Of a DNA stretch of 11,000 bases, positions 1 to 8,731 are shown piece after piece (positions within the stretch are counted from its first letter, which is position 1; each line of letters begins with the position of its first letter). The notes beneath the pieces are model-generated. The model was not told where the DNA came from and searched no databases. It worked only from the letters and a program-made list of their open reading frames with translations. Origin of the DNA: Glandiceps talaboti. Taxonomy: Eukaryota; Hemichordata; Enteropneusta; Spengelidae. Location: assembly GCF_964340395.1 (NCBI RefSeq), contig NC_135570.1, positions 6,526,822-6,537,821 on the forward strand. Direction: 5' to 3'. The translations under genes were made by a program, and so were the position numbers.

Positions 1-258
1 TTGTCTCTGAACAGGACGGGAGGCCTGTCGTAAACAGGGACCGGGGATGCCAATTACCATCAATTTACGGACATATTATTCCACCAGTTCAGAGAGAAAC
101 ATTAACGCTGAATAATTAAATTATCATGTGATGAAGGTTCGTAGTAGACGGATCGAAACGTTGCATTCGTTTCCAATTTATCATTCCACACTAACTATAT
201 TGTACTGTCCTATTGACTCTTGCTGCATGAACAATATATTCTCCATTATAAGACCTAC
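1..258 (-). other. FNIP intron 4 (partial)
   Basis: Non-coding sequence after the exon 4 donor, reaching the window edge. It contains one TCATGTGA E-box at 124-131. I see no exon. The 65-residue extension of the exon 4 frame past the donor is intron read-through. Confidence 0.7.
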
Positions 259-378
259 TTGATATCCAGGTGACTGTGCATTGCTTGGTGTATCTCCTGG
301 ATTCCCAGTTCTTTTTGATGGTGGAGTTTGACAACCAGCTTTAGCTGCATGTAATCTGTTTATACAACATTTCTTTCC
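259..378 (-). CDS. FNIP: FNIP exon 4
   Basis: The acceptor CTCTACAG (AG 380-379) and donor GTAGGT (258-253) bound 40 whole codons, residues 81-120, from GKKCC to SPGYQ. The double Cys and the terminal YQ fit the vertebrate FNIP region just before the conserved serine-rich segment. The centre is a low-complexity Pro/Ser/Thr/Gly/Asn linker. The next exon must lie left of position 1: nothing FNIP-like is seen on the minus strand in 1-258. Confidence 0.8.
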
Positions 379-2091
379 CTGTAGAGGAAAACACAACATT
401 GAATATAAAAAAAAAATTCAAGATAAGATCTTTAAGACTAACGATGGAAACCATATTTCCTGGAAATCTGTAGACTGAACATTTGACATTTTGAAAATTG
501 TTTCATTTTTTTCTTTCGTTTTTTGTTTGTTAGTTTTCTTGTTAACTATTTGCTAAACATGTTTGTAATAATGATTAAAGTGCCACCATCTGTAACTGGA
601 ACAATTTTTGAAACTATTTTGTTTGATGTAATGACATGCTCATAATATAGTACACCTTGAATAGTACTGACTCACATGTGAGTAAACACATTTGTGCAGA
701 TGTACAAATAAACATACAATAAATCCAATCCAATAGATTTTTGGGTCCACACCCTAAATTCAGTACCTCTAACATGATCATGATTTCAACCTATTACTGT
801 ACTATTCGTGGTGAAAACAGACCTCTAATTAACATGTACAGTGTCTAACTATTGGTATTTTATAAATTTTCAGCAAATATTCAGTTACAGCCAGTGTAGC
901 TTTAAATATTATAACGTGATAAATCTTTCACTCTAGGCACTCATTTTCTCTTAATAACAACTTGATAAAGAATTTCAAAGAATGTAAATACAATATTCTC
1001 TACTACCCCCCCCCCCTCTACATTTGTTATATCATGTGATACAATGTAGACAGTTATGCATGTTATCGATAGACCTAATGAAGAACATTCAGTTTATAAA
1101 AGTTTTGTCTTGAGTGTACTATTCACAGCTGATATTCAAAACAAACTTTGTTCAAGTTTTCTTGGAGACACTAGTGTAAAAAAGTCATGAAGGGTGTTCA
1201 CTATGTGTTACAGCTTACATATCAGTACTTTATGTTTAAGAAATGTCTTTGCTGGTTAAAACTTCACTCTCAGTGTAAAAACTAGTCTTAGTTACCCAGC
1301 CTCTCGCCACTGGGGGCGCTGCCTATGAGACCACCCCAAACGAAAGTCTGGGTAACCTAGACTATATTGTTTTGATACCATTGTATTTACATTTCCAGCA
1401 GTGTTGGTATCAGTGAGAATCAATTTAAAACTCCCCAGGTGAAATGTAAACCAAATAGTATAGTCAATATGGCAATAAATACAATGTAGCTGGTTCCCAA
1501 GGTGGGAGGTGGGGGGCATGACAAACAACAAGAATTGTAAATCAGTACAGATGTTATCATTGTTTGTTATAAGTGGAATTTCACAGCAGTAATAATTATC
1601 ATGCACTCAAAAAAAGGGAAGTTACTGTGAAAAAAGAAAGTACATAAGGTGTGCTCTAGTTACAATGACCTATACTGTTTACTACTGGAGTACTATAAAC
1701 CCTTCAAACAAATGAATGAATGAGTGGTGAAAAAGTACCTAAAGGTCAAGATAGCAAACAAGTTACGTGGGTCTTACAACCCTTCAATTTTCACATAGAC
1801 TAGTTTGCCTAAGGAGCCAATTTGACATGATTAACACACAAATTCTTGTGATACTTTGAAATTTGTTCTCCAATCCCCTGTGGTGACAGACCAGTGGTAC
1901 TCTAAGCCAATTTGAAATGCCACTGGTACACAGCAATTTTTGTGACCTATCAAGATTCGGAATCCCCTATTCCCTGACAATGTGGTGACTCACAACAAAA
2001 CTAAAAATAATATAATGATCACTTTGTTGCACAATGGAAAAGGTTTAGTATAGATCTTGTGTGCTACCACTACAGTAAGGAGTATACAACA

Positions 2092-2156
<65 letters not shown>

Positions 2157-4414
2157 AGTTGACATCACATCCTGAGTGACTCAAAGTCACAATACTATTC
2201 TCATTCATTTGGTATTTGTTAAGAATACAGTCATCTTTTGAATTATCAAAATAGTTATCTAAACTCAGTCTCTTTGTATTCTCAGTTTAAAAGACATTAA
2301 ATTTATTCACAGAATCAAAAAAACAAAAAAAAACAAAAAAAACCAAAAAAAACCCAAACAATATCAATGCTTACCTCGTCCTCCTTCACCCTCTTGATAC
2401 TTTTGGAATCAAATATTAATCTTCTACTGTCCAGTCCATTCTCAATAAATACCAACGCTCGGATTTGATTTGGATCGAATTCAGGTGCTTTCCAGCTATT
2501 CAGAGGAATTGAAAAACAATCATTGTTAACTTATTATTTGATTTATAAGCACATGACCGGATAACACTGCTTGTTTTGATCAGATATATGATATTGATAT
2601 GCACTACAAAATAACAACAACTTGTTAGGCAAAATAAAAATTGTGTGTTTTCAATAACCCTGACTGACCCTAATTTAAGCCGCTGACCCCAAACATTTAA
2701 AAAAAAAACATTTAAACCAAAAAGATAAGAAATTCTTTGTCCTCTTGATGACCTTCATGCCCGTCTGTTTTCTTTTCCCAAGTGATATCGGTCCATAATT
2801 CATCCAAATATCACAGAAGGGCATTCTGACCAACATTTTGTTTGTTTTTGGTCAAAACAGTATTTTTCAAAAATAAAAACAATTAAAATGGTAAAGATAA
2901 AATAAATTCCTGACCTACCTACCAACCAGATTTTTACTAAATTTTAGAGGCAATGTTAAACACAATTTGTTTTCGCCTTATCAGAATCTCATTCAATGTT
3001 TGGTATGCAGGTAAAATATCCCTGAATTCCCCTGTAATTTTAAACCTTGGTTCCAACAAAAATCATGATTATGTATAGGAAACTATGCTAGTTTGGCTAG
3101 ACTTTTCACCCTGTCTGTTACTGGGGGCCTCCCCACACCTTAGTGATGCACAGATACAAAAAAAACACCCAATCACTTGTTCAATTTGTTGTTTAACACA
3201 GAAAAACAAACACCAATTGTTCAGTTTGTTGCTTTACACAACAGTCTTTAAACTTGGCCATGAATAACCAACTAATTACCTGTGAATCTGAAGGTAACCC
3301 ATTGTGATGAAACACGTCCTTGCATTTGGAATGAACGAACTCTTCAAGAACACTGCTACATTGTCGCATGCAACCTTCACTTTTACATTTTAATACCGCA
3401 TCCAGTGACTCAGTGTCACTACATTTATTTACTCATAACACTGTCACATGACCGATCCCTATAGATATTTCAAATTACTTAAAAAATGCTTCGACATTCG
3501 AAGTGGTCGAGGCTGTGACATAATGCACGTAAAGTCGTAAACCAACCTACATTTAAATGTATACGAAAGAAACATACGAGGGCAATCGCATTTTACGAAA
3601 TAAATCAGTTTTCGATATATTTGCAATAATTTTTTTAAAAGATGTACAATTTTAATTTAAGGAGCTATTGTTCTGATGCCCCCAGGGACAAGTACCGCAT
3701 GACCGATGCGTGGCAAAAGTCACATTGTCAGTCACGCGGTTCTGATGGTGCAGTATGTCAACTGCACTTGACAGATTGAAAACAAATCTATGTATTGTAT
3801 GGAAATTTACAGTGACATACATTCATTCTTAAAGATATCATACCAACGTAATAAGTAAACGCTTGAATTATTTTGTCGCTATAATAAAACGGCAGGACAT
3901 GACCATTATAGTTGAATGAATTGACGAATTGTTTCCTGGCAGAAGTTCGACATCAAATTAGTCAGGGATATACCCCATACATACGGTAGCGCGTCAAGTT
4001 CATTTCGTGGCACGTCAGACGTACACGATATTTATACGATCGCATTCTGATGGACGGGGCCCTCCAAAGGAATTCACAATATGAGATTGAAACTGTATAA
4101 GGGTGTCTGAGTGGTTTGATTGCCTTTAACAGACTTGTCAAATTAAAACCCCTACGTAACTAACTACAGGTGAACTATGATAATTGATATAGGTTGGGTT
4201 TCTTACCTCTTCTCTGACACCAGAACTTCGGGCGACCTGAAACGATGATGAAAATCATAACATCAGAGAGGTGAAAATGGTAGGAAAATTCACAAAACTA
4301 TCAACCAATAGTTCATCTAACTTACGTGCAATTCTGTGCCAATTTGGAATTTTTAAAAAACGATAAACGACCATTTTTTCGGTCCCGATGAAATATCTTC
4401 TTCACCAGCGCCAT
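259..4414 (-). CDS. FNIP: Folliculin-interacting protein (FNIP1/2 homologue), 5' part, exons 1-4, continues past the left edge
   Basis: Join of 4326-4414, 4207-4236, 2375-2495 and 259-378 on the minus strand gives the first 120 residues of an open protein. Intron phases match at every junction (2, 2, 0, then 0) and all sites are GT/AG. The family call rests on the exon 3 block WKAPEFDPNQIRALVF (residues 41-56) followed by LIFDSK (66-71). It resembles the start of the longin domain of vertebrate FNIP1/FNIP2, where a Trp precedes an EFD-x-x-x-IR block and a LFDS motif. The GKKCC at 81-85 and YQ at the exon 4 end (119-120) also fit the vertebrate order. FNIP proteins bind folliculin through longin/DENN modules, act on RagC/D at the lysosome and bind AMPK and Hsp90. 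Most of the protein (vertebrate forms exceed 1,000 residues) lies outside the window. Family identity is firm; FNIP1 versus FNIP2 cannot be decided and probably does not apply in an invertebrate. Confidence 0.9.
1285..1362. mobile_element. 78-bp MITE-like element with 15-bp TIRs and TA flanks
   Basis: The left end GTCTTAGTTACCCAG (1285-1299) and the right end (1348-1362) are inverted copies matching at 13 of 15 positions. TA dinucleotides lie directly outside (1283-1284 and 1363-1364), as expected for the target duplication of Tc1/mariner-like transposons. The interior is more GC-rich than its surroundings and contains CCACTGGGGGCGC. It is far too short to encode anything, so it would be non-autonomous. 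A chance or solo palindrome is the alternative. Confidence 0.55.
2095..2149. repeat. (AC)n microsatellite, about 27 units
   Basis: An uninterrupted AC run inside FNIP intron 3, read as (GT)n in the transcript. The VCVCVC-type open frame across it is a repeat artefact. Confidence 0.98.
2317..2355. repeat. A-rich tract with growing C interruptions
   Basis: The plus strand reads A7 C A9 C A8 CC A8 CCC. In the FNIP transcript it is a U-rich stretch beginning about 19 nt downstream of the exon 3 5' splice site. Confidence 0.9.
2375..2495 (-). CDS. FNIP: FNIP exon 3, start of the longin domain
   Basis: The exon runs from an AATAG acceptor (AG 2497-2496) to a GTAAG donor (2374-2370). It gives one base plus 40 codons, residues 41-80. 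It carries the most diagnostic FNIP sequence in the window, an EFDPNQIR block and LIFDSK, with an acidic/basic tail KRVKEDE. The reading frame is fixed because the other forward frames stop early. Confidence 0.9.
2496..4206 (-). other. FNIP intron 2 (1,711 nt)
   Basis: AT-rich non-coding sequence holding an imperfect 40-bp tandem duplication (about 3158-3240) and a perfect CLEAR-type E-box GTCACATGAC (3443-3452). Short open frames on the plus strand at 3085-3267 and 3282-3464 look like chance and have no recognisable content. Confidence 0.7.
3158..3240. repeat. Imperfect tandem duplication, unit about 40 bp
   Basis: The segment ending TTGTTTAACACA (ends 3200) is repeated as one ending TTGCTTTACACA (ends 3240). 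The final 24 bases of the two units (3177-3200 and 3217-3240) match at 21 positions. It lies in FNIP intron 2. Confidence 0.7.
4207..4236 (-). CDS. FNIP: FNIP exon 2, 30-nt microexon
   Basis: A pyrimidine-rich acceptor ending TTTCAG (4242-4237) and a GTAAGA donor (4206-4201) bound 30 nt. The exon is phase 2 on both sides, so it can be included or skipped without shifting frame. It reads SPEVLVSEK between split Thr30 and split Ser40. It falls in the poorly conserved linker before the longin domain, so homology cannot confirm it. The call rests on splice sites and phase. Confidence 0.75.
4326..4414 (-). CDS. FNIP: FNIP exon 1, start codon
   Basis: The exon starts at ATG 4414-4412 in a strong initiation context (A at -3, G at +4) and encodes 29 codons beginning MALVKKIFHRDRK. 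This resembles the short basic N-terminus (M-A-x-x-x-x-K-x-F) of vertebrate FNIPs. It ends in phase 2 at donor GTAAGT (4325-4320). Intron 1 is only 89 nt. Confidence 0.82.
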
Positions 4415-4600
4415 TTTTGTTTTGAGCTCGATCATATGACTCAAGCACCATGGTATTTATAAACAGGATTTTGATTGGCCAATGCACATTCCAAAGGGCT
4501 GGAACAATAAGTGTGATTGGATGTCACTGGCAAGGGTACCGTCCTGTCATGTGATTCACTCATGGATGAGCTGCACGTGACTATGTTTGTAACACAACCC
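4415..4600 (-). promoter_or_regulatory. FNIP proximal promoter region with CCAAT motifs and MiT/TFE-type E-boxes
   Basis: Within 190 bp upstream of the FNIP ATG lie TCATATGA (4432-4439) overlapping an AP-1 site TGACTCA (4437-4443), and a TATAAATA on the minus strand (4461-4454). There is also a palindromic ATTGGCCAAT (4474-4483), another ATTGG (4516-4520), an M-box TCATGTGA (4547-4554) and CACGTGAC (4574-4581), the right part of a CLEAR element. The transcription start is not determined. The TATA-like site would leave a 5' UTR of only about 15 nt, so it may not be the one used. Motif identities are seen; function is inferred. Confidence 0.5.
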
Positions 4601-4854
4601 ACACATATCACATTGTCTGGCTTGACACAAGGTATAAAGGTACATACTAGTAAGTGATTGTTACCAGTAAACACAATTTCTGGAATTTTCGTTGTTCAGT
4701 TTAGTACTTGTTTTAACTGCACTATATGAAATTATCTTTTTACAACGACCTAAAAATGCTTCCGTTATTGTTATTAAAAGGCCCATTTCGAATTTATAGG
4801 TTTAAAAAATGACTTAAAATGTAGGTGAGGTGAAAATGGTTGTTTGGTAGAGAC

Positions 4855-5071
4855 CACAGGCACTTGATTCCCGAGATATATATCAGAACACAATAAAATG
4901 TCGAAAGAATTTTCTTTCACGGTGATTGAACCTGTGCGATCACAGAAACAAGTGTAATTTTACCCCTTTCATATATAGTTGGCTAAATACATCAATATTG
5001 ACGATATTATCGACATTTTATTGTATTGAGAGAAACATTCTGATACATATCTCGGGAACCAAGTGCCCGTG
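4855..5071. mobile_element. 217-bp inverted-repeat (MITE-like) element
   Basis: The left arm 4855-4904 (starting CACAGGCACTTGATTCCCGA) is the inverted copy of the right arm 5010-5071. The arms match closely across CACTTG-TTCCCGAGATAT-TATCAGAA and ACAATAAAATGTCGA. The right arm carries about 12 extra bases between those blocks. The 105-bp centre is unrelated. No target-site duplication is obvious at these boundaries and there is no coding capacity. A decayed foldback or MITE is the best reading. Confidence 0.65.
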
Positions 5072-6314
5072 AAGGAAATATATAAAAAGTTGATGACGAG
5101 CAAAAGACGGGCATTCACAAACACGTCTGGATGGGATCGGAAAAGTTTATCATGTTGCGACCCCTTATTTATAATAACGCAATATCGGGAAATTTTTGCG
5201 CTTGTATATCTTTAAGTTTGAATAGTTAGTATTATCTGTTAGATTTTCTAAAATCACTGACATGGAAAAACAAAGTCTTCAATAACGCGTTTTATTGACA
5301 CTACCAACACGTTCACATTTAAACACAAAATTCATGGTTCGGATGCTGATAGCAAACTGATTACTTTCATTTCAACGGTTAGCGCCACCAACGTCTAAAC
5401 TAGAGTTGGAAGTCCATCTAAACGTGACAACGTATATGGCCCGGCCCATGCCAGAACTATACTAACTTTGTCTCGCAATGTTATGGTTCATTTGCTATAT
5501 TTTTTTAACAAGCTTGTGTAACGCATGTTTCCGATTTTAAATTTGTGATTGATGAAAAATCTACTTCAAATGGATCGTTTTAAATCATCTGAACATATGA
5601 TGAGACATCTTTCGACACTGTTTATCTAAACATTATATACTACATCCTGGACTTAGTAGAGTCGTTTTTATGTCGATTTGTGCCTCAATGCAATGTAATA
5701 CATCCCTCGGACACAAAATTGCCAATTCGGCCTCTCCACACTTCGAGGCCCACCCCCATTACCTCTATATCAGTATCGTGTTAACCTGCACAAGTCTGAT
5801 CAACTTTGACACAGAAATGTTGGCGAGCTCAGTCAACGTTCAACCTGACAGCTTAAAGCCAATTCCGTGACCCTCGGACACAAACTATTTAAACATTTCC
5901 GTTACTTTGTTCAAAATTCCAACCCAGGAAAATAATGAGGGCGCCACCATATTAAAAAAAGAAGAAAAATAGTTCAGAAACCAAATTTATGCATTTTAGA
6001 ATCCAACATGGCCACCGACTACTGATTCACAACATTGTAAAAATAAAGATTGACAATTTCCTTGAAAACAAGAAAGTGAACACCAAATTTCTTTCATTAT
6101 TCAAGAGGACCAGGAACAAGCTTTCATCTGGCAAAGTTTGCAGAGATTTCAATTTTCAGGGAAATATGTCATTCTACTTTAATAATGAGTACAATATAAT
6201 CCTTAATATGTTTATACGTGTGTATTTTCTGTACAAGGCTTGTATCATATGCAACGGCAGTTTTTGGCGCACCAAAAAAAATACGTTTCATAACTAGTTT
6301 GCCTAATATTCTCG

Positions 6315-6376
6315 AGGCTATCCGCGACTTCGCGAATTCGAAGAGAGATCTTGAGATTCGAAGCCACGAATAGCCT
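6315..6376 (-). repeat. 18-bp inverted repeat (hairpin), fully paired as minus-strand RNA
   Basis: The arms 6315-6332 (AGGCTATCCGCGACTTCG) and 6359-6376 are inverted copies with three mismatches, separated by a 26-nt spacer. All three mismatches become G-U wobbles if the minus strand is transcribed. There is no known family. It may be a small palindromic element instead. Confidence 0.55.
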
Positions 6377-7773
6377 GTATACTATATGCCTAACTACTCT
6401 GCTACAGATCTCAATGTTACAAATGGTGTGTGTGTTTATTTCAGGATTGTAACACACCAATCTTCATATGAAACAAACAATAATAAAGAAACATGTTTAG
6501 ATTTAGTCTATGTTTCTTTACTATTAAAGGCCTAATAATAAACATGTGTGGTTCTGATTACGCTCAATTTTAAAATAGGTGGGGTAGGTAGATTTTTTAT
6601 TTTATTTTCTTATATTTTTTTTTTCATTTGTGAGTGTCTGGTTCAGGTTTTCCATTGTTTTCCAAATGGTCTCTGTGTTATTTATTTCTTCCTATCAGAT
6701 GTACAGCCGTTACAGATTGGAAGAACAGTTTTTTTAAATTGTCTTTTTAAATTGATGTCAGTTTCCGCATCCACTATTTCTCGTGAGACTTCGTGATTTT
6801 ATTATGTTTTTCTCGAATACGTAAAAAAAGTTTCGGGTTCAGTGAAAAACTAGGTGGGGTTGGGTAAACGGAACCAAACAATTATTTTTTTTAGGCCTAA
6901 TGTTTATGGTTTCAACCAATTGGCAATGCATTTTAAACGTGAACAGTTTATACTGTGTATATCATAGAAGTCACATTTCTACGTGATGATGTTACAGTTC
7001 GTATCATTGTACCCAGCCATCATCATGCGATGGCCCTCACGTCTGGTCAGACCAAAAGCTGTCTCTGAACAGCGCTCCTAGTGGCCACTTTATGTAATCT
7101 TTCGTTTTTGTGATAACGGGCCTATATATTACATCAAGTATTGGAAATTACAGTTTACGCCAAGAATGAACCTTTTTCATACGTTGTGTTTTACTCTCTC
7201 CATAGATAGTGGCGTTCCAAGCCCTACACTGTCTATGCTTTGTCCGATACACCATTACAATGTTCATTTATCACTTTCTTGAACTTTGAACTGACAATTT
7301 ACAGCAATCATTGGGTATGATTGAACAACTAAACAATTATTCTGATTTTTATCATGATTCTTTTAAAATCGTGTAAATGAATTGGCCTCAGCGATGATTT
7401 ATTTCCAGATTGTCGACAGTCGCTCTTGATTCTATTTTCTTTCGATATGTGTAGTACGTGTAAATTAGTACACTTTAACGTGCACTGAATTAGCACCGTA
7501 GAGTTGCTCCATATAGCACTCCAAGTTGGAAAAAAGGTACACTGTTGAAAATTGTAAAGTTGTAAATATACACATACCGGTACGTAACTATAAAATCACA
7601 TGAAGACAAATACACTATTGAAGATGGCTTTATTTTCCTTTTTTTCTAAACTGAAAATATTTACAATCAAGATTTAGGTACACTGCTTATGAAATAAAAT
7701 ATAAATGAAAGTATAGAATTTTTAAACGAACAAAAAAAAATACATACATTTGTACAATCGTAAGGTCATGCTT

Positions 7774-8034
7774 ACACACATACATACATACATACATACA
7801 TACATACATACATACATACATACATACATACATACATACATACATACATTGATACATATACATACATACATACATACATACATACATACATACATACATA
7901 CATACATACATACATACATACATACACACATATATACATACATACATACACACACATACATACATACATACATTGATACATACATACATACATACATACA
8001 TACATACACAGACACACATACGCACACACACACG

Positions 8035-8074
<40 letters not shown>

Positions 8075-8083
8075 CACACACAT
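7774..8083. repeat. Compound microsatellite: (CATA)n, (CA)n, (CG)5
   Basis: About 240 bp of CATA tetranucleotide repeats with short CA insertions, then CACACG, (CG)5 at 8033-8042 and (CA)n to 8071. The sequence is alternating pyrimidine-purine nearly throughout. The interruption CATTGATA occurs at 7847-7854 and 7971-7978. Long open frames in several frames here (Tyr/Val/Cys/Met or His/Thr/Ile repeats) are artefacts of the repeat. Confidence 0.98.
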
Positions 8084-8416
8084 GCTTCACAAGCCATTAA
8101 GAGCAGTGTACAACACCGAGAACGTAAACAGTAATTTTCTAAGCTTATATAAACAAGTCATAGTAGTTTGACAAATCCAAAACAATTTACTACCAGGCTT
8201 ACTCAATACGTCGAATTACGGTAAATCAAAGAGATAATGCACACACTGGTGTGTATGTTGTACAAAAACTACAGCCACATCCTTCGTTTTACACAGTCAA
8301 TCTTACTTGAGATGCATTCTCAGTTCAACTTAATTCGCTAGATATACCCATAAAATTGATGCGGTATACTCATACATAGAACGTTCATTCTTTGAAAACA
8401 AAATCCAATATTTTGA

Positions 8417-8422
8417 TTTATT
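8417..8422 (-). promoter_or_regulatory. Possible DKK poly(A) signal, AATAAA
   Basis: Canonical AATAAA on the minus strand about 310 nt after the DKK stop, followed by a T/G-rich stretch (TTTTGTTTTC). It is the first canonical hexamer in the transcribed direction. A later one lies at 7629-7634, beyond the microsatellite. Confidence 0.5.
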
Positions 8423-8628
8423 GAATTACTAACGATTAAGATGTCTGGGGAATTCAAATGTGAATCCCCTGTCGTTAAATGTAAGCCAAATATAGTCACG
8501 TAAACAAGCAACTTCAATAAACAATTTGGAAAACTGGTATTCCAATAATATACGAAATTACTTAAGTGTCAGTTCTGATTTCTCAAACGTCCACTTCACG
8601 TGCAACGACTGTGGAATATAATACACAT

Positions 8629-8634
8629 TTTAAT
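8629..8634 (-). promoter_or_regulatory. Possible DKK poly(A) signal, ATTAAA
   Basis: The minus strand reads ATTAAA 98 nt after the DKK stop, followed at once by a GU-containing stretch (ATGTGTATT). It competes with the canonical signal further downstream. Confidence 0.4.
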
Positions 8635-8731
8635 AACACGCTAGCACACACAATGCAATGCAATTATAGCGTGTCATGTTCTATATTACATCTAAGAGCG
8701 AGTTAGAAGACTAATTGCATGTTCTGGGTCA

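Larger units (their letters stand above)
379..2374 (-). other. FNIP intron 3 (1,996 nt)
   Basis: It contains a C11 run (1006-1016; G11 in the transcript), a 14-bp perfect palindrome ACTCACATGTGAGT (670-683), a 78-bp MITE-like element (1285-1362), a CA microsatellite (2095-2149) and a U-rich tract just after the 5' splice site (2317-2355). I see no additional exon on either strand. Confidence 0.75.
4601..8416. other. Intergenic region between DKK and FNIP
   Basis: No exon is recognised on either strand. Besides the elements listed separately, it holds AT-rich unique sequence, several palindromic AGGCCTA-type hexamers, and T-rich stretches around 6590-6640. The longest non-repetitive open frame (plus strand, 5989-6297, 102 codons) is rich in Asn, Lys, Phe and Ile, as expected of AT-rich random sequence, and shows no domain. 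It could hide regulatory DNA or an unrecognised non-coding gene. Confidence 0.6.

Noticed and set aside
181-399. 72-codon minus-strand open frame as an independent small gene
   Set aside because: Its middle part is FNIP exon 4; both ends are intron read-through.
1990-2208. Minus-strand open frame with a Val-Cys repeat
   Set aside because: It is generated by the (AC)n microsatellite in FNIP intron 3.
5989-6297. 102-codon plus-strand open frame
   Set aside because: It is AT-rich in composition, with no domain, signal peptide or splice context that I recognise, and within the range expected by chance; a short lineage-specific gene is not excluded.
1799-6306. ACTAGTTTGCCTAA shared at about 1799 and about 6293
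   Set aside because: A 14-base match within 11 kb is near what chance gives, and the flanks do not extend it.
6548-6796. Hydrophobic 82-codon plus-strand open frame resembling a membrane protein
   Set aside because: The Phe/Ile/Leu richness comes from T-rich DNA around 6590-6640; no homology is recognised.
2-7075. TGTCTCTGAACAG repeated at 2-14 and 7063-7075
   Set aside because: A 13-base match is expected about once by chance in a window this size; no flanking similarity.
7070-7084. Second CTCF-like motif (minus strand CCACTAGGAGCGCTG)
   Set aside because: It departs from the core at central guanines, and no second element with inverted ends surrounds it; too weak to list.
7687-8100. Four long open frames with Cys/Val/Met/Tyr or His/Thr/Ile repeats across the microsatellite
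   Set aside because: They exist only because CATA and CA repeats lack stop codons in several frames; composition and position follow the repeat exactly.
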